From Pseudomonadota bacterium (lineage in GTDB: Bacteria > Chloroflexota > UBA6077 > JAJPHF01): 64,000 bases of DNA. The notes under the pieces are model-generated. The model ran no database searches. It was not told the DNA's origin and worked only from the letters and a program-made list of their open reading frames with translations. The position numbers were made by a program, and so were the translations under genes. Positions 1 through 9,275 of this stretch are shown here, piece by piece (position 1 is the first letter of the stretch; every line of letters starts with the position of its first letter). The DNA lies in assembly GCA_021325365.1 (NCBI GenBank), contig JAJPHF010000168.1:6206-70205 (forward strand), written 5' to 3'.

Positions 1-100
1 TCACGGGGTTTACCGCGCGCTTACCGGTCGCTCATGGCCTGGACACATTCTCGGGCTAGACTGAGCCGTTGCCAGAGTGCGGCGGTGAGGAGAGCAGGGA

Positions 101-1567
101 ATGCTGGGTGAGCGATGGCGCGGGCTGGGCCTGGCGCTGCTGGTGGCGCTGGCGGCGACGCTGGGGGCGGCCCCCCAGTCCTGGGGGGCGAGGGGCGCGG
201 AGCCGCTGGCCCCCGGGGCATGGGGGGAGGCGGCAGGCGGGTCGGTTGCGCCCGGGGCGGCGCGGCCGGGCGGGGGGCCGGCGCCGACGGCGGCGATCGA
301 CCACGTGGTGGTGATCTACCTGGAGAACCACAGCTTCGACAACCTGTACGGGCTGTTCCCCGGCGCCGACGGGCTGGCGAACGCGCAGGATGCGTTGCCG
401 CAGGTGGACCTCGACGGCAGGCCGTACGCGGCGCTGCCGCAGCCGGTGAACACGTCGCAGCAGCCGCCCGGCCCGGACCCGCGCTTCCCCGCCGACTTGC
501 CGAACCAGCCGTTTGACATCGGCCGCTACGTGCCGGCTGACGAGGAGACCGGCGACCTGATCCACGCCTACTACCGACAGCAGTACCAGATCGACGGCGG
601 CAAGATGGACCGCTTCGCGTACTGGAGCGACGCCAAGGGGCTGGCGCTGGGGCACTACGATACGAGTGGGCTGCCGCTCGCGCGCTGGGCGCGGGAGTAC
701 ACGCTGGCCGACCATTTCTTCCACGCGGCGTTCGGCGGCTCGTTCCTGAACCACTTCTGGCTCGTGTGCGCCTGTACGCCGCTGTGGCCGAACGCGCCGG
801 CGGATGCGGTGTCGGTCCCCTTCCCGGACCGGCCGGACTACCTGCAAGACCGAAGCGTGCGGCCGGACGGGTACGCGGTAAACACGACGCAGCCCTTCTA
901 CGCGCCGTACCGGGCGGGCACCCCTGACGACCATCGCCTGCCGCCACAGACGCTGCCGCACATCGGCGACCGCCTGGACGCGGCCGGGGTGTCGTGGGCC
1001 TGGTACGCGGGGGGCTGGAACGCCGCGGCCGCGGGCCGACCGGACGCGCTGTTCCAGTACCATCACCAGCCGTTCAACTACTTTGCGGACGTGGGCGGCG
1101 ACCCGGCGGCGCGGGCGCGGCACCTGCAGGACGAGACGGACTTTCTGGCGGCGCTGCGGGAGGGCACGCTGCCGCAGGTTGTCTGGGTGAAGCCGGCCGG
1201 GACCGACAACGAGCACCCGGGCTACACGGACGTGATCACCGGCGAGCAGCACACGGAGGCGCTGCTGCGCGCGATCCAGGACAGCCGCTACTGGCCGCAC
1301 GTCGCGATCGTCGTCACCTACGACGAGCATGGCGGCTACTGGGACCACGTGGCGCCGCCGGTCGTGGACGAGTGGGGCCCGGGCGAGCGGGTGCCGACGC
1401 TGATCATCTCGCCGTTTGCGAAGCGGGGCTTCGTGGACCACACGCCGTACGACACCACCTCGATCCTGCGGTTCATCGAGTGGCGCTGGAATCTGCCCGC
1501 GCTCGGGCCGCGCGACGCCGCGGTGAACAACCTGCTGAACGCGTTTGACTTCGGCGACGTCCGGTAG
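101..1567 (+). CDS. Secreted phosphoesterase / phospholipase C-acid phosphatase family protein
   Basis: This 488-residue protein begins with a hydrophobic secretion signal (about residues 8-28), followed by an Ala/Gly/Pro-rich stretch. The catalytic domain starts with IDHVVVIYLENHSFDNLYG, the N-terminal signature of the phosphoesterase family PF04185 (bacterial phospholipase C and acid phosphatase AcpA). The Glu-Asn of this motif belongs to the metal site in the family. Later segments VTYDEHGGYWDHV and VPTLIISPFAK are the conserved C-terminal family blocks, so the fold looks complete. The ATG follows a GAGGAGAG ribosome site. The likely role is hydrolysis of phosphate esters outside the membrane, for phosphate scavenging; the substrate cannot be told. 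It stands alone, with no phosphate regulon genes beside it. Confidence 0.88.
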   Translation: MLGERWRGLGLALLVALAATLGAAPQSWGARGAEPLAPGAWGEAAGGSVAPGAARPGGGPAPTAAIDHVVVIYLENHSFDNLYGLFPGADGLANAQDALPQVDLDGRPYAALPQPVNTSQQPPGPDPRFPADLPNQPFDIGRYVPADEETGDLIHAYYRQQYQIDGGKMDRFAYWSDAKGLALGHYDTSGLPLARWAREYTLADHFFHAAFGGSFLNHFWLVCACTPLWPNAPADAVSVPFPDRPDYLQDRSVRPDGYAVNTTQPFYAPYRAGTPDDHRLPPQTLPHIGDRLDAAGVSWAWYAGGWNAAAAGRPDALFQYHHQPFNYFADVGGDPAARARHLQDETDFLAALREGTLPQVVWVKPAGTDNEHPGYTDVITGEQHTEALLRAIQDSRYWPHVAIVVTYDEHGGYWDHVAPPVVDEWGPGERVPTLIISPFAKRGFVDHTPYDTTSILRFIEWRWNLPALGPRDAAVNNLLNAFDFGDVR

Positions 1568-1633
1568 CTGCGGCGGGGGCCGCGCGTGGCGGGGCCGACG
1601 GGCGCGGGCGGGGACGCGCCCGGGGCGTCGGGA

Positions 1634-1662
1634 TTGACGCTCCGGGGCCGAACCCGTACCAT
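1634..1662 (+). promoter_or_regulatory. Sigma70-like promoter for the gene at 1713
   Basis: TTGACG (1634-1639) and TACCAT (1657-1662) are separated by exactly 17 bases and lie about 50 bases before the start codon. This is one of the few places in the window where both promoter hexamers are recognisable. Confidence 0.5.
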
Positions 1663-1712
1663 CCTGATAGGAAGCCGGCGCGGGACGGCGGGCCGGCCGC
1701 GGGGAGGGCGAG

Positions 1713-2303
1713 ATGGACGACTCGGAGGCGGAAGCCCGAGCCCAGCGCGAGCGGCTGGAGGCTGCCGAGATCTACGCCTTCATCTTTCCGGTGCTCGACC
1801 GGCTGCTGCTGCTGGACGTGCGCGCGCTGCCCGAGCACCCGCCGCGCGCGCTGCTGGTGTCGAGCGCGGAGATCGTGCAGGACCTCGTGCCGCGGTTTCG
1901 GCGACAGCTTTCCGACTTGTTCCTGCGGAAGCCCGAGCTGATCTTCAGCCGCCTGCGCCTGTTCTCGTACCTCGACGGCGAGATGGCGCAGCTCGTGGTG
2001 GAGGCCGCGCTGGCGCGCGAGCAGCGCCCGCCCGTCGAGCGCGGGGCCGAGCGCAGCTTCGCCTATGCGCGAGTGCGGACGGCGACGGCCGAGTTTTTCG
2101 GCACGCCGGTGTGGCAGCTGGTCGAGGAGACGGCGCAGCGCAAGAGCCACAATGCGCTGGGCGACTCGCTGGCCGCGGCGCGGGAGCAGCTGACGGTGTG
2201 GGAGCAGGAGATGGTGCGGCGCGCGGCGGCCGAGGAGCGGCGGCGCCTGTTCTCGGAGCGCCACTACCGCATCATCCGTCCCCAGGACCCGCCCGAGAGC
2301 TAA
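1713..2303 (+). CDS. Hypothetical protein, charged and helical
   Basis: I do not recognise this 196-residue protein. It has no signal peptide or membrane segment. The sequence is rich in Glu, Arg, Leu and Ala and looks almost entirely helical. A central block (RQLSDLFLRKPELIFSRLR) precedes a block with conserved-looking aromatic residues (FAYARVRTATAEFF), and the C-terminal third is amphipathic. The ATG is preceded by GGGAGGGCGAG, a convincing ribosome site, and by a two-hexamer promoter. A perfect hairpin follows the stop. It is probably cytoplasmic; the function is unknown. Confidence 0.7.
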   Translation: MDDSEAEARAQRERLEAAEIYAFIFPVLDRLLLLDVRALPEHPPRALLVSSAEIVQDLVPRFRRQLSDLFLRKPELIFSRLRLFSYLDGEMAQLVVEAALAREQRPPVERGAERSFAYARVRTATAEFFGTPVWQLVEETAQRKSHNALGDSLAAAREQLTVWEQEMVRRAAAEERRRLFSERHYRIIRPQDPPES

Positions 2304-2311
2304 CCACCTGG

Positions 2312-2362
2312 CCGGGGCTGACGTGCCGCTCTGGCCTGGCCAGAGCGGCACGTCAGCCCCGG
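2312..2362. terminator. Perfect 23-bp inverted repeat between convergent genes
   Basis: The left arm (2312-2334) and right arm (2340-2362) are perfectly complementary over 23 bases with a 5-base loop. It sits between two convergent stop codons (2303 and 2394), so it probably serves as a bidirectional terminator. No T-run follows on either strand, so intrinsic termination would rely on the GC-rich stem alone. Confidence 0.6.
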
Positions 2363-2393
2363 AAACAGGCTTGCACCTTGCCTGCAAGCGGCT

Positions 2394-3077
2394 CTAGCGC
2401 GTGACCCCCACGGGCTCCGCTTGCGGCGTCGTGACCCGCTCCAGGTAGGCGATCACGTCGTCGAGCGGCAGCACGTCGCCGTACTTCTGATGGATGTCGA
2501 ACAGGTTGATCTTGTGAGGCAGCACGCCGCGGTCGGCGACGCACTCCTCGGGCACGACGACGATGTAATTGTAGGAGAAGGCGTCGACGACGGTGGCGCG
2601 CACGCAGCCGCTGGTCACCATGCCGGTGACGATGAGGGTGTCGACGCCGTGGAAGGTGAGCAGGCTGGCCAGCTCGGTGCCAAAGAAGCCGCTCGGGTAG
2701 CGCTTGGTGAGGACCGACTCGTCGGGCCGCGGGGCGATCGGCGGCACGATCTGGTGCTTCTCGGGCAGGTCTTCGCGGGCGGCGGCGCCGGCGCTCTTCC
2801 AGCGGCCGCGCTCGGCGCGGTTGGCGGCGGGCTTGCCGGTAGTGTAGATGACGGGCACGCCGCGGGGCCGGGCCACGTCGAGCAGGCGGCGGATAGCGTC
2901 GGCGCACGGCCAGCCGGTGAGGCCCCAGCCGGTGGGGAAGCGGTCGTCGACGAAGGCGTAGCTCATGTCGATGACGACGATGCCGGGGCGGGCGCCTAGC
3001 TCGCGCGGCGTGTCCCAGCCGGCCTTGCGGTAGCCCTCCAGGTCGGCGGCGGTGAACAGGTCGTCCCAGGCTGCCAT
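2394..3077 (-). CDS. Isochorismatase-family cysteine amidohydrolase (N-carbamoylsarcosine amidase-like)
   Basis: The protein has 227 residues. The family's catalytic triad is visible: Asp in IVVIDMSYAF, Lys in VLTKRYPSGFFGT and Cys in VTSGCVRATVVDAF. The GCVRAT block and the following VVVPEECVADR resemble N-carbamoylsarcosine amidohydrolase and maleamate amidase (NicF) more than true isochorismatases. The start was placed at the ATG following GAGGGAGGCAGC; longer open sequence upstream lacks family similarity. It would hydrolyse a small amide or carbamoyl compound in the cytoplasm. A TATCAT hexamer lies on the minus strand at 3154-3159. The substrate is not determinable. Confidence 0.85.
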   Translation of the reverse strand: MAAWDDLFTAADLEGYRKAGWDTPRELGARPGIVVIDMSYAFVDDRFPTGWGLTGWPCADAIRRLLDVARPRGVPVIYTTGKPAANRAERGRWKSAGAAAREDLPEKHQIVPPIAPRPDESVLTKRYPSGFFGTELASLLTFHGVDTLIVTGMVTSGCVRATVVDAFSYNYIVVVPEECVADRGVLPHKINLFDIHQKYGDVLPLDDVIAYLERVTTPQAEPVGVTR

Positions 3078-3362
3078 GCTGCCTCCCTCTCCTGCCGCGG
3101 TCGCCGCCTGGCGGCCAGCAGGGCGCTGGCCCGCGCGCCGCGGTGGTGGTTGCATGATACGCGATGCGCGGGCGCGGGCGTTGGGCGGCGGGGCAGCGCG
3201 CGCGCCCGCGGCGGTTGGGCGCGGCGGCCCGGGGAGCGGCGGGGCGCGAGTGTACGGTCCCGCGTGCGGTGTGCTATCGTGCAAGGAGCAGGCGCGCGGC
3301 GGCTGGGCCGCGGGCGCGCGACGGGAGGGGTACGGCGGCGCGGCGCGCCGGGCTGGGCGGGT

Positions 3363-3767
3363 ATGGACGTGTTGCAGATGCGCGTGATCATCCGAGTCCG
3401 CGACGTCGAGAGCGCCGTGCGCTTCTACCGCGACGCGCTGGGGCTGCGGGTGACGGAGCGGTGGGCCCGGCCAGGCCCGGGCGCGATCTTCGACACCGGC
3501 CGCGGCCAGATCCAGGTATACGCGAGCCAGAATGGCGCGGAGGAGCCGCCGCTGCCGCCGCCGACGATCCTGCTGGTGACGCCCGACGCCGACGTGGAGC
3601 ACGCGCGGCTGGCGTCGGTGGGCGTGCAGGCGCTGTGGGGCCCCGCCACGACGGCCTGGGGAACACGCCAGTTCGCCGTCCAGGACCCCGACGGGACGAC
3701 CGTGGTCTTCTGCTCGGCGGCGATGCCGGCCGCGCCGGCCGCCGACGCCTCGCGCGCCACTTCGTAG
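3363..3767 (+). CDS. VOC (glyoxalase/bleomycin-resistance fold) protein
   Basis: This 134-residue protein is a single vicinal-oxygen-chelate domain with two beta-alpha-beta-beta-beta halves. The first begins MRVIIRVRDVESAVRFYRDALGLRV; the second ends FAVQDPDGTTVVFC, the usual DPDGN-type turn. The typical metal ligands (His near the N-terminus, Glu near the C-terminus) are not obvious, so it may be a binding protein rather than a lyase. The start ATG was chosen because the fold begins there; an upstream GTG would only add low-complexity residues. TATCGT at 3276-3281 could be a -10 element. Confidence 0.78.
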   Translation: MDVLQMRVIIRVRDVESAVRFYRDALGLRVTERWARPGPGAIFDTGRGQIQVYASQNGAEEPPLPPPTILLVTPDADVEHARLASVGVQALWGPATTAWGTRQFAVQDPDGTTVVFCSAAMPAAPAADASRATS

Positions 3768-4081
3768 CGCGGTCTGGACCTACCCCCCGGCTGACCTACC
3801 CCCCCCGGCTGACCTACCCCCCCGGCCCCCCTCCCGATGCGGGAAGGGGGAGAGGATGGGGAGACCCCTATCCCCCCGACCCCCTTCTCCCCGCGGAGGG
3901 GAAGGGGGAGAGGACGGGTGCCCTGGCCCCCAATCCTGGGGGGAGCGGGGCGAGGCGCCGCTCGCTCTCCGATGCCGTAAGGGGGCTGGCCCCGCCTCCA
4001 TTGGGGTGGGGTAGGCGCGCGGCGGGGCGCCCGGGCGTAGGCCCGGGCGCCCCGGTGGGGAATGGGGGCGCGGGAGGCGAG
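3768..4081. repeat. Intergenic GC-rich repeat block (family A)
   Basis: This is a gene-free gap. It holds three tandem copies of a CTGACCTACCCCCC-type unit, then a palindromic element CCCTCCCGATGCGGGAAGGG (about 3833-3852) and a second hairpin of the type CCCCTTCTCC...GGAGAAGGGG. The segment around 3811-3853 is nearly identical to one at 48981-49022. No reading frame here looks real. Confidence 0.7.
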
Positions 4082-6355
4082 TTAGGCGTGCGGCGGGCGC
4101 CGGCGGAGCGCGGCGCGGGCGGTGAGGCCGGCGAGGCCGACGGCGAGGAGGACGAGGGTGTCCGCCTCGGGGATGACGGGCACGTCGGGGTAGACGGGGG
4201 CGGCGCCGGGGGCCATGCCAGGCGCGGCGCCGACCGGGCGCGCGGGGGGCGGCGGGAGCAGCGCGGGCGGGGCGAGGGGCGGCGGGGCCAGGGGCAGCGC
4301 GGCGGCGGGGAGCGGCGCGGGGCCGACCGGGGCGGGCGGCACGGGCGGCAGCAGCGGCGGCACCGTGCTGGGCGCGCCCACCTGGCCGGGTACGGCGGCC
4401 GTAATGTTCCCGACCGCGGTGAGGCCCGGGCCGAAGACGACGGTGACCGTCGAGCCTTGCAGCGCGTTGCCGGCGGTGACGCCGGTGCAGCTTACCGTCG
4501 TGCCGCCAGCGACGACCGGCGCGCAGGCGAAGCCCTCCTGGCCCACGGTGGTCGAGAAGACGGCGAACGGCAGGGTGCCGGCCGCCACGCCGGCGGGCAC
4601 GGTGGCGGTGAGCGTCCAGCGCATGCTGGCGGCGACGACGCCGCTGCCGCTGGTCTGGCCGCTGGCGGTGCAGGCGGTGCCGGGGAGGACGGCGCACGGC
4701 GGCCCGCCCTGGCCGCTGGCGGGGGTCTGGGCGATCGCTTGCTGGAGGGTCAGGCTGCCGTTGGGCGGGGCGGTGGCCCCTGTGATGGTCGCCTGGACGG
4801 TGGCGCAGCTCGTGTAGCTCGCAGCGCCGTACCCGGTGCCATAGGGGGACGTGCCGCCGAAGCAGGCGACGTTGGCCATGGTGTCGGCGCCGGCCGGGGC
4901 GTCGGACTTGAGGTGGGCGACGAGGCCGATGGTGGCGGTGCCGGCGCTCACGGTTGGCGTGCAGTCGAGGGTGGTGGCGTCGGCGGCGACGCCGGCGGGC
5001 CGGTTGGCGGGTGTGGCGACGATGACGCAGGAGGCGCCGGAGACGTCGCTGAGATTCACCGTGAAGTTGGGGCTGAGGAAGTCGGTGATGGTGGCCGGGT
5101 AGGTGGTGGGAGGGGTGCCGTAAGGGTAGACGCCGTAGCCGGCGGGCGGCGGCACGTTGGCGGTGACCTGGAAGGCGACCGTGCTGCCGGCGGGGACGGT
5201 GGCGTTGGTGTTGCTGGGCGACGGCGGACTGCCGTTCACAGCGGTGATGACGTTGCGAAGGCTGGGCGTGGGCGTGGGGGTCGGCGCCCGCGTGACGTTC
5301 AGGCTCGCGGTGGCGCAGGGTGTGCCGGCCAGCGGATAGCCTCCGTAGGGGGCGCCCTGCAAGATACAGGCGGTGTTCGCGTTCGCGTCCGTGCCGAACG
5401 GCGTGCTGGCGTTCACCGTGGCGTCGAAGGTGAACGAGGGGGAGCCGTAGCCCGGGTAGCCGTAGGTCACGGGGAGAGTGCAGTTGAAGGCGGTCGCGCT
5501 GGCGGGCACGCCACTGGGCGGCGTGACCGGCGTCGTGGCCTGGGCACAGATGGATGGCGACGCGCTAACGAACGTGTAGTTCGGCCCCAGGAAGTCGGTT
5601 ACCGTGATGGTGCCCGAGCCACCGGAGACGAGCACGCTGAAGGTTACGCGATCGCCGGGACTGACGTTGGTGGTGGTCCCGAGGCCGTAGCCGTAGCCCG
5701 CCGTGGGGACGCCGTTCACGGCGCTGACGTACTTCTGGATACTGACGGGGGGCACAGTCGACACGGTGAAGAGAATGTTGGTCGCGTTGCTGAACGCCAC
5801 GCCGTTCGAGAGAGTCCCGGCTACCGTGATAGGGTCCGTCACGGTCTGCGGCGCGGAGGCGGTGGGGATCAGGACGATGGTGACGGTCGCGGTCACGTAA
5901 GGGGCGAGCGTGCCGATCGTGCAGGTGACCGTGCCGGTAGCACCGACGGTGGGAGTGGCGCAGGAGCCCTGTGTGGACGTCGCCGAGACGAAGGTCGTGC
6001 CGAACGGCAGGACGTCGGTAATGGTCACGTTGGTTTCAGTGCCGCCGGAAATGTTGGTGATCGGGATGGTCTTCGTGACCTGCGAGCCGACCTGGACGTT
6101 CGCGTTGGGGCTGGCGCCCAGCCCGCCGCCGAACGAGATGCCCTGGGACGTGGCCTGGGCCAGTAGGCTGGCCCGGCTGAAGCCGAAGTGGTGGCTGGGG
6201 ACGGCGGCGGGCGCGTCGGCGGCGGGCGCCGGGGCGGGCGCGGCCGGGACGGCGGCGTAGGCTTCGCCGCCGGCCAGCAGCCCGCTCAAGGGGGTCAGGA
6301 GCGCCAGGGCGAGGAGCGCGAGGAGCGCCGATTGCCAGGGGGTCTGCCGGTACAT
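4082..6355 (-). CDS. Secreted DUF11-like repeat protein with IPEAD C-terminal sorting-like tail
   Basis: The protein has 757 residues. An N-terminal signal peptide (LLALLALALLTPLSGLLAG) is followed by an Ala/Pro linker and about four repeats of the DUF11/conserved-repeat type. These are recognisable by ITDVLPFGTTFVSA, VTDFLGPNYTFVSA and ITDFLSPNFTVN, each with paired cysteines. A Pro/Ala-rich wall-spanning region (about residues 655-720) leads to VIPEAD (about 727-732), a hydrophobic helix and a terminal Arg cluster. That tripartite end resembles PEP-CTERM and archaeosortase-type sorting signals and similar IPEAD tails in Chloroflexota. The ATG follows GGAGGGAGG. It is probably a surface or extracellular adhesive protein. 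No sortase-like partner is in the window. Confidence 0.82.
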   Translation of the reverse strand: MYRQTPWQSALLALLALALLTPLSGLLAGGEAYAAVPAAPAPAPAADAPAAVPSHHFGFSRASLLAQATSQGISFGGGLGASPNANVQVGSQVTKTIPITNISGGTETNVTITDVLPFGTTFVSATSTQGSCATPTVGATGTVTCTIGTLAPYVTATVTIVLIPTASAPQTVTDPITVAGTLSNGVAFSNATNILFTVSTVPPVSIQKYVSAVNGVPTAGYGYGLGTTTNVSPGDRVTFSVLVSGGSGTITVTDFLGPNYTFVSASPSICAQATTPVTPPSGVPASATAFNCTLPVTYGYPGYGSPSFTFDATVNASTPFGTDANANTACILQGAPYGGYPLAGTPCATASLNVTRAPTPTPTPSLRNVITAVNGSPPSPSNTNATVPAGSTVAFQVTANVPPPAGYGVYPYGTPPTTYPATITDFLSPNFTVNLSDVSGASCVIVATPANRPAGVAADATTLDCTPTVSAGTATIGLVAHLKSDAPAGADTMANVACFGGTSPYGTGYGAASYTSCATVQATITGATAPPNGSLTLQQAIAQTPASGQGGPPCAVLPGTACTASGQTSGSGVVAASMRWTLTATVPAGVAAGTLPFAVFSTTVGQEGFACAPVVAGGTTVSCTGVTAGNALQGSTVTVVFGPGLTAVGNITAAVPGQVGAPSTVPPLLPPVPPAPVGPAPLPAAALPLAPPPLAPPALLPPPPARPVGAAPGMAPGAAPVYPDVPVIPEADTLVLLAVGLAGLTARAALRRRPPHA

Positions 6356-6902
6356 CGAGTTGCCTCCCTCCACTGCGAAATGGGATTGATGCGCAGCGTC
6401 CGCTGGGGCCGCGTGGGCGCGCGTGAGCGAGTCCGACGAATGCGTGCGGGGCGGGGCGGCGAGCGCCCGCGCGGGGGACTGGGCCCGGCGTGCGCCGGGC
6501 CGGACGGGCGCCGCGCGTCGGTGGGCGCGGGTGGGGCCGGTGGCGGCGCGCGGGACGCGGCGCGCGCGGCACCGCCCGGCGAGTTTGGCATGCGCCACGC
6601 GTGGCGTGACGAACGCGGGCCGGGCGCGCGCGCCGTGGGTAGGGCCGGGGCCACGGCGGCCTGCTTTCTCGTCCGGCAAGAGGGGGGGGCCGCCGGACGG
6701 GGCGCCGATTACGCTGCGCGTTACGTTACAGGAACGAAGCGGGCGGCGCAAGCGCGGAAGGCGGCCGAGCGGCCGGGCGGCGACGGGTTGGGGGCACGCG
6801 GCGGGCTGGCGGGCCGGGACGGTGAAATGTTTTGATGGCTCGGCCGATGATCCTTGCAAGGCGGCTCGCGCCTGCTGGGCGCGCACTTGCGAGGAGACTG
6901 CC
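6356..6902. other. 547-base intergenic region between divergent genes
   Basis: This gap separates the start codons of the surface protein (minus) and the diguanylate cyclase (plus), so both promoters should lie here. AT-richer patches occur near 6713-6733 and 6826-6852. I could not recognise a convincing hexamer pair, riboswitch or small gene. Confidence 0.5.
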
Positions 6903-9203
6903 ATGTGGCGGGACACTGGCACGGAGCGGGGGCACGGCGCACTGGAGGCGGTGGGAAGCAGCGGGGGGGCCACGCGGGAGTGGACGCCTGGCAGCGGCCG
7001 CGCTGGCCGGACGACCGCGCCGGGCGTCGTCTGGGGGCTGCGGGCCCGCCTGATCGCGGTGGTGGTGCTGGCGGCGCTGCTCGCCGGCGGGCTGGTGAGC
7101 ACGCTCGCGGTGGGAGCGAGCCGCGCAGGGTTGCAGGCGGAGATCCGCGGCAGCACGCTGGCGGAGGCGGAGGCGATCGCGCAGCTCGCCTACCGGTACA
7201 TGGACGCCGCCGAGAGCGCGTTGCGGGACCTGGCCGCTAGCCCCAGCCTGGAGGCGGCGGTCCTCGCGGGCGCGCCGGAGCAGGCGGCGCCCCAGCTCGA
7301 AGCGTTCTTGCGGCGCCACCCGGCCTTCGACAACGTCGTCATCTACGACGCGCAAGGCGTTGGGCGCGTGGGGGGCAACCCCGACTGGCAGCGGGCGGGC
7401 GAGTCGAATGCCGACCGCGACTGGTTCCAGCAGGTGACCGCCACGGGCGAGCCGTACCTGGGCATCCCCCTGCTGACGCGTGGCACCCGGCAGCAGATCG
7501 TGACGTATGCCGTCCCGATCCGCGACGCGGGTGGCAGCGTGCGCGGGGTGCTGGTGGGCGGGGTGAAGCTGGGCGACCTGGCCAAGGCGATGTTCGACAT
7601 CGAGGCGGGGATCGGCACGCGCACGAGCCTGCACGACCGGCGGGAGGGCGGGATCATTATTGCTCACGTCGACCCCGCGCGGATCCTCACGCCGATCTCG
7701 GGCCGCAACGAGGCGGTGCGGCGCGAGCTGGCGGGCGAGCGGGGCACCCTGGAGACGGCCAACAGCACGGGGCAGATGACGCTGTCGGCGTTCGCGCCGG
7801 TGCCGAACCTGCCGTGGGCGGTGCTCATTCAGTATCCGACCGAGGTGGCGTTCGCGTCGGTGGACGGGCTGGTGCGGCACGTGCTGATCGCGTTGCTGCT
7901 GGCGGTGGTGCTGGCGACGGCGGTCGGCGCGGCCCTGGCCGTGCAGATCACGCGCCCGGTGCGTCGCCTCCACGACGCGGCGATCCAGATCGCGGCGGGC
8001 GACCTGACGCGCCGGGTCAACGTCACGGGGCGCGACGAGATCGGCGCGCTGGGCCGGGCGTTCGACCAGATGGCCGAGGCGCTGCTGCTGCAGACGCGGC
8101 AGATCCAGGCGGGCGCGCAGCAGCTAGAGACGCTGAACCAGCTGGGCGAGTGGCTGCAAGCGTGTACGACAGTGGACGAGGCGCACGCGGTGATCGCGCG
8201 TCTGGTAGGCGAGCTGTTCCCGGGCATGGCGGGCAGCGTGGGCGTGATCAGCGCCTCGCGCAACCTGGTCGAGGTGGTCGCCACGTGGGGCCCGGTCCCC
8301 GCGGGCGAGGAGGGGATCTTCGCGCCGGACGAGTGCTGGGCGCTGCGCCGCGGCCAGCCGCACGTCGTCGAGGACGCGCATCACGACCTCGTCTGCCCAC
8401 ACTTGCAGCGGGCCGCGCCGGCCGCCTCCGTGTGCATTCCGCTGGTGGCCCACGGCGAGACGACCGGCCTGCTGCACCTCGCGCGGGCGGCGGGCCGCGA
8501 CGCCGCGCCGTCGACGGCTAGCATGCAGCGCCTCGCCACGCAGGTGGCCGAGCAGCTCGCGCTGGCGCTGTCGAACCTGGCGCTGCGCGAGCGGCTGCGC
8601 AACCAGTCGATCCGCGACCCGCTGACGGGCTTGTTCAACCGCCGCTACCTGGAGGAGACGCTGGAGCGGGAGCTGGCGCGGGCGGAGCGCTCGCACCATC
8701 CGATGGGCGTCATCATGATCGACGTGGACCACTTCAAGCAGTTCAACGACAGCTTCGGCCACAACGCGGGCGACGCGCTGCTGCGGGAGTTCGGCGGGCT
8801 GCTGCGCAAGCACGTGCGAGGCAGCGACATCGCCTGCCGCTACGGCGGCGAGGAGTTCGCGGTGATCCTGCCGGACGCGACGCTGGAGGACACCGTGCGG
8901 CGGGCCGAGGAGCTGCGCGCGGCGATGGCCCACCTGCAGGTGGCCGACCAGGACCAGGCGCTGGGGCAGATCACGATCTCGGCGGGGGTGGCGGCGCTGC
9001 CGCAGCACGGCGCGGACGGTCCGCGGCTGCTGCGCGCCGCCGACCGCGCGCTGTACGCGGCGAAGAGCGCCGGCCGCAACCGCGTGCAGGTGGCGGACGG
9101 CTCGCAGGCGGAGACGCAGGAGCTGCCGGAAGCGGCGGGCGCGGGGCTGGGGGCGCGGCTCGGGCACAATGGCCACCGGGGCGAGCCGGGCCACCCCGCG
9201 TAG
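6903..9203 (+). CDS. Membrane diguanylate cyclase: dCache-HAMP-GAF-GGDEF
   Basis: This 766-residue sensor enzyme would make cyclic di-GMP. The order is: transmembrane helix (about 46-68); extracytoplasmic dCache-type sensor (about 70-320, with YDAQGVGRVGGN and YLGIPLLTRG typical of Cache folds); second helix (about 325-345); HAMP (about 345-400, RPVRRLHDAAIQIAAGDL); GAF (about 410-555); GGDEF (from about 570, IRDPLTGLFNRRYLEE). The active-site loop is GGEEF (about 647-651), and the product-inhibition I-site RGSD lies five residues before it, so both catalysis and feedback look intact. The ATG after GAGGAGACTGCC was chosen; upstream frame is not family-like. No EAL or PilZ gene is nearby, so its target is unknown. 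Confidence 0.92.
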   Translation: MWRDTGTERGHGALEAVGSSGGATREWTPGSGRAGRTTAPGVVWGLRARLIAVVVLAALLAGGLVSTLAVGASRAGLQAEIRGSTLAEAEAIAQLAYRYMDAAESALRDLAASPSLEAAVLAGAPEQAAPQLEAFLRRHPAFDNVVIYDAQGVGRVGGNPDWQRAGESNADRDWFQQVTATGEPYLGIPLLTRGTRQQIVTYAVPIRDAGGSVRGVLVGGVKLGDLAKAMFDIEAGIGTRTSLHDRREGGIIIAHVDPARILTPISGRNEAVRRELAGERGTLETANSTGQMTLSAFAPVPNLPWAVLIQYPTEVAFASVDGLVRHVLIALLLAVVLATAVGAALAVQITRPVRRLHDAAIQIAAGDLTRRVNVTGRDEIGALGRAFDQMAEALLLQTRQIQAGAQQLETLNQLGEWLQACTTVDEAHAVIARLVGELFPGMAGSVGVISASRNLVEVVATWGPVPAGEEGIFAPDECWALRRGQPHVVEDAHHDLVCPHLQRAAPAASVCIPLVAHGETTGLLHLARAAGRDAAPSTASMQRLATQVAEQLALALSNLALRERLRNQSIRDPLTGLFNRRYLEETLERELARAERSHHPMGVIMIDVDHFKQFNDSFGHNAGDALLREFGGLLRKHVRGSDIACRYGGEEFAVILPDATLEDTVRRAEELRAAMAHLQVADQDQALGQITISAGVAALPQHGADGPRLLRAADRALYAAKSAGRNRVQVADGSQAETQELPEAAGAGLGARLGHNGHRGEPGHPA

Positions 9204-9233
9204 GCGGCCGGCCCTCGGCCGCGGGGCCGGGGC

Positions 9234-9239
9234 TATAAT
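9234..9239 (+). promoter_or_regulatory. TATAAT -10 element before hydantoinase B
   Basis: A perfect TATAAT stands in GC-rich DNA 36 bases before the start codon. No matching -35 hexamer is visible. Confidence 0.45.
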
Positions 9240-9275
9240 GCGGGGCACGCGCAGCGCGGTGGGCCGAGGTGGGCG

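Noticed and set aside
3164..6166. Open frame of 1000 codons on the plus strand
   Set aside because: Antisense to the DUF11-like gene; composition is almost only Gly, Arg, Ala and Asp, with no fold signature. A product of high GC content.
6356..6902. c-di-GMP riboswitch before the diguanylate cyclase
   Set aside because: The region lacks the conserved GEMM core and tetraloop receptor as far as I can read.
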